Positions 63,873 to 64,000 of a stretch of 64,000 nt of DNA are shown in pieces. Numbering within the stretch: position 1 is the first letter of the stretch; each line of letters opens with the position of its first letter. The translations under genes were made by a program, and so were the position numbers. Location of the stretch: the NCBI RefSeq assembly GCF_010384365.1, contig NZ_CP048397.1, positions 1,178,001-1,242,000 of the forward strand, given 5' to 3'. This DNA comes from Streptomyces sp. S4.7. Its GTDB lineage: Bacteria; Actinomycetota; Actinomycetes; Streptomycetales; Streptomycetaceae. The notes under the pieces are model-generated. The model ran no database searches. It had not been told where the DNA came from and saw only the letters and a program-made list of their open reading frames with translations.

Positions 63873-64000
63873 TGGCGGCCTCCTTGTCGGCGGAGAGCGT
63901 CGCCGGGCCGGCGTCGGCCACCGGCGGGGACGTGCTCGGGGACGCGTCGGCGGGCGTCATCGGCTCGCCGAGCACGGCCAGCAGCCGGGCGCGCGGTACG
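63865..64000 (-). CDS. Glycine betaine/proline ABC transporter ATP-binding protein, 3' end
   Basis: The last 44 codons of a leftward gene that begins outside the window. The segment VPRARLLAVLGEP is a typical end of the CBS region of OpuAA/ProV ATPases, followed by a Pro/Ser/Ala/Thr-rich tail and TAG. Its stop overlaps the downstream GTG by 8 bp, so the two proteins are translated together. Confidence 0.8.
   Translation of the reverse strand, partial: VPRARLLAVLGEPMTPADASPSTSPPVADAGPATLSADKEAASA

Overview
The window is about 72% G+C, with codon third positions almost always G or C, many GTG starts, leaderless genes and BldD/NsdA-style regulators. Gene content and order (metNIQ, argCJBDR, infC-rpmI-rplT, pheST, a GlnA4-type glutamine synthetase, an Opu-type ABC fusion) match the conserved chromosomal core of a Streptomyces, close to the SCO1555-SCO1621 region of S. 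coelicolor as I remember it. There is no phage, plasmid, CRISPR array, rRNA or tRNA that I can see.

Layout. 1-8.8 kb: the 5' end of a cobalamin methyltransferase gene, a RimJ-type acetyltransferase, the metN-metI-metQ methionine importer preceded by a 28-residue cysteine-rich leader peptide, a HAD phosphatase, two small membrane proteins, a GNAT, a secreted glycerophosphodiesterase and a PlsC acyltransferase. 8.8-13.3 kb: a TetR/MFS efflux pair with a clear palindromic operator, then monomeric isocitrate dehydrogenase. 13.4-23.4 kb: arginine biosynthesis in two blocks, argG/argH and argC-argJ-argB-argD-argR, both read leftward. The argG and argC promoters each have a 17-bp spacer; argG overlaps a clear ARG box and argC a weaker one. 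Between the blocks lie a DUF488 protein, a flavin-oxidase-like protein and a secreted L,D-transpeptidase-like protein. 23.8-34.3 kb: a YCII/ECF42 sigma pair, a short-chain dehydrogenase, a degenerate histidine-phosphatase-fold protein, a MocR/EamA divergent pair whose start codons overlap, a Tat-exported GHL10 protein, hydroxybutyryl-CoA dehydrogenase, Nudix and an HTH-TPR regulator. 34.8-43.3 kb: translation genes infC-rpmI-rplT, an rRNA/tRNA methyltransferase, an orphan sensor kinase and pheS-pheT; a MITE-like repeat sits directly before pheS. 43.3-50 kb: SseB-like protein, a cytosolic class-A-beta-lactamase-fold protein, a mycosin-like protease with a proline-rich membrane partner, and a PLP aldolase-like enzyme.

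49.9-56.9 kb is the most interesting system: a divergent cluster (glnA4-type gamma-glutamyl ligase, aldehyde dehydrogenase and SDR to the left; FadR-type regulator, APC permease and class-I-amidotransferase-type gamma-glutamyl hydrolase to the right). It has the logic of the E. coli Puu pathway but with an SDR in place of the flavin oxidase, and fits ethanolamine utilisation through gamma-glutamylated intermediates. A shared motif (CAATGGT-N10-ACCTT) lies before both glnA4/regulator and the permease and is a good candidate operator.

57-64 kb: a LysR regulator with a divergent TDT-family transporter, a metal-receptor-like binding protein without a signal peptide, a Xre-cupin regulator, and a glycine-betaine/proline ABC transporter in which the permease is fused to two tandem substrate-binding domains.
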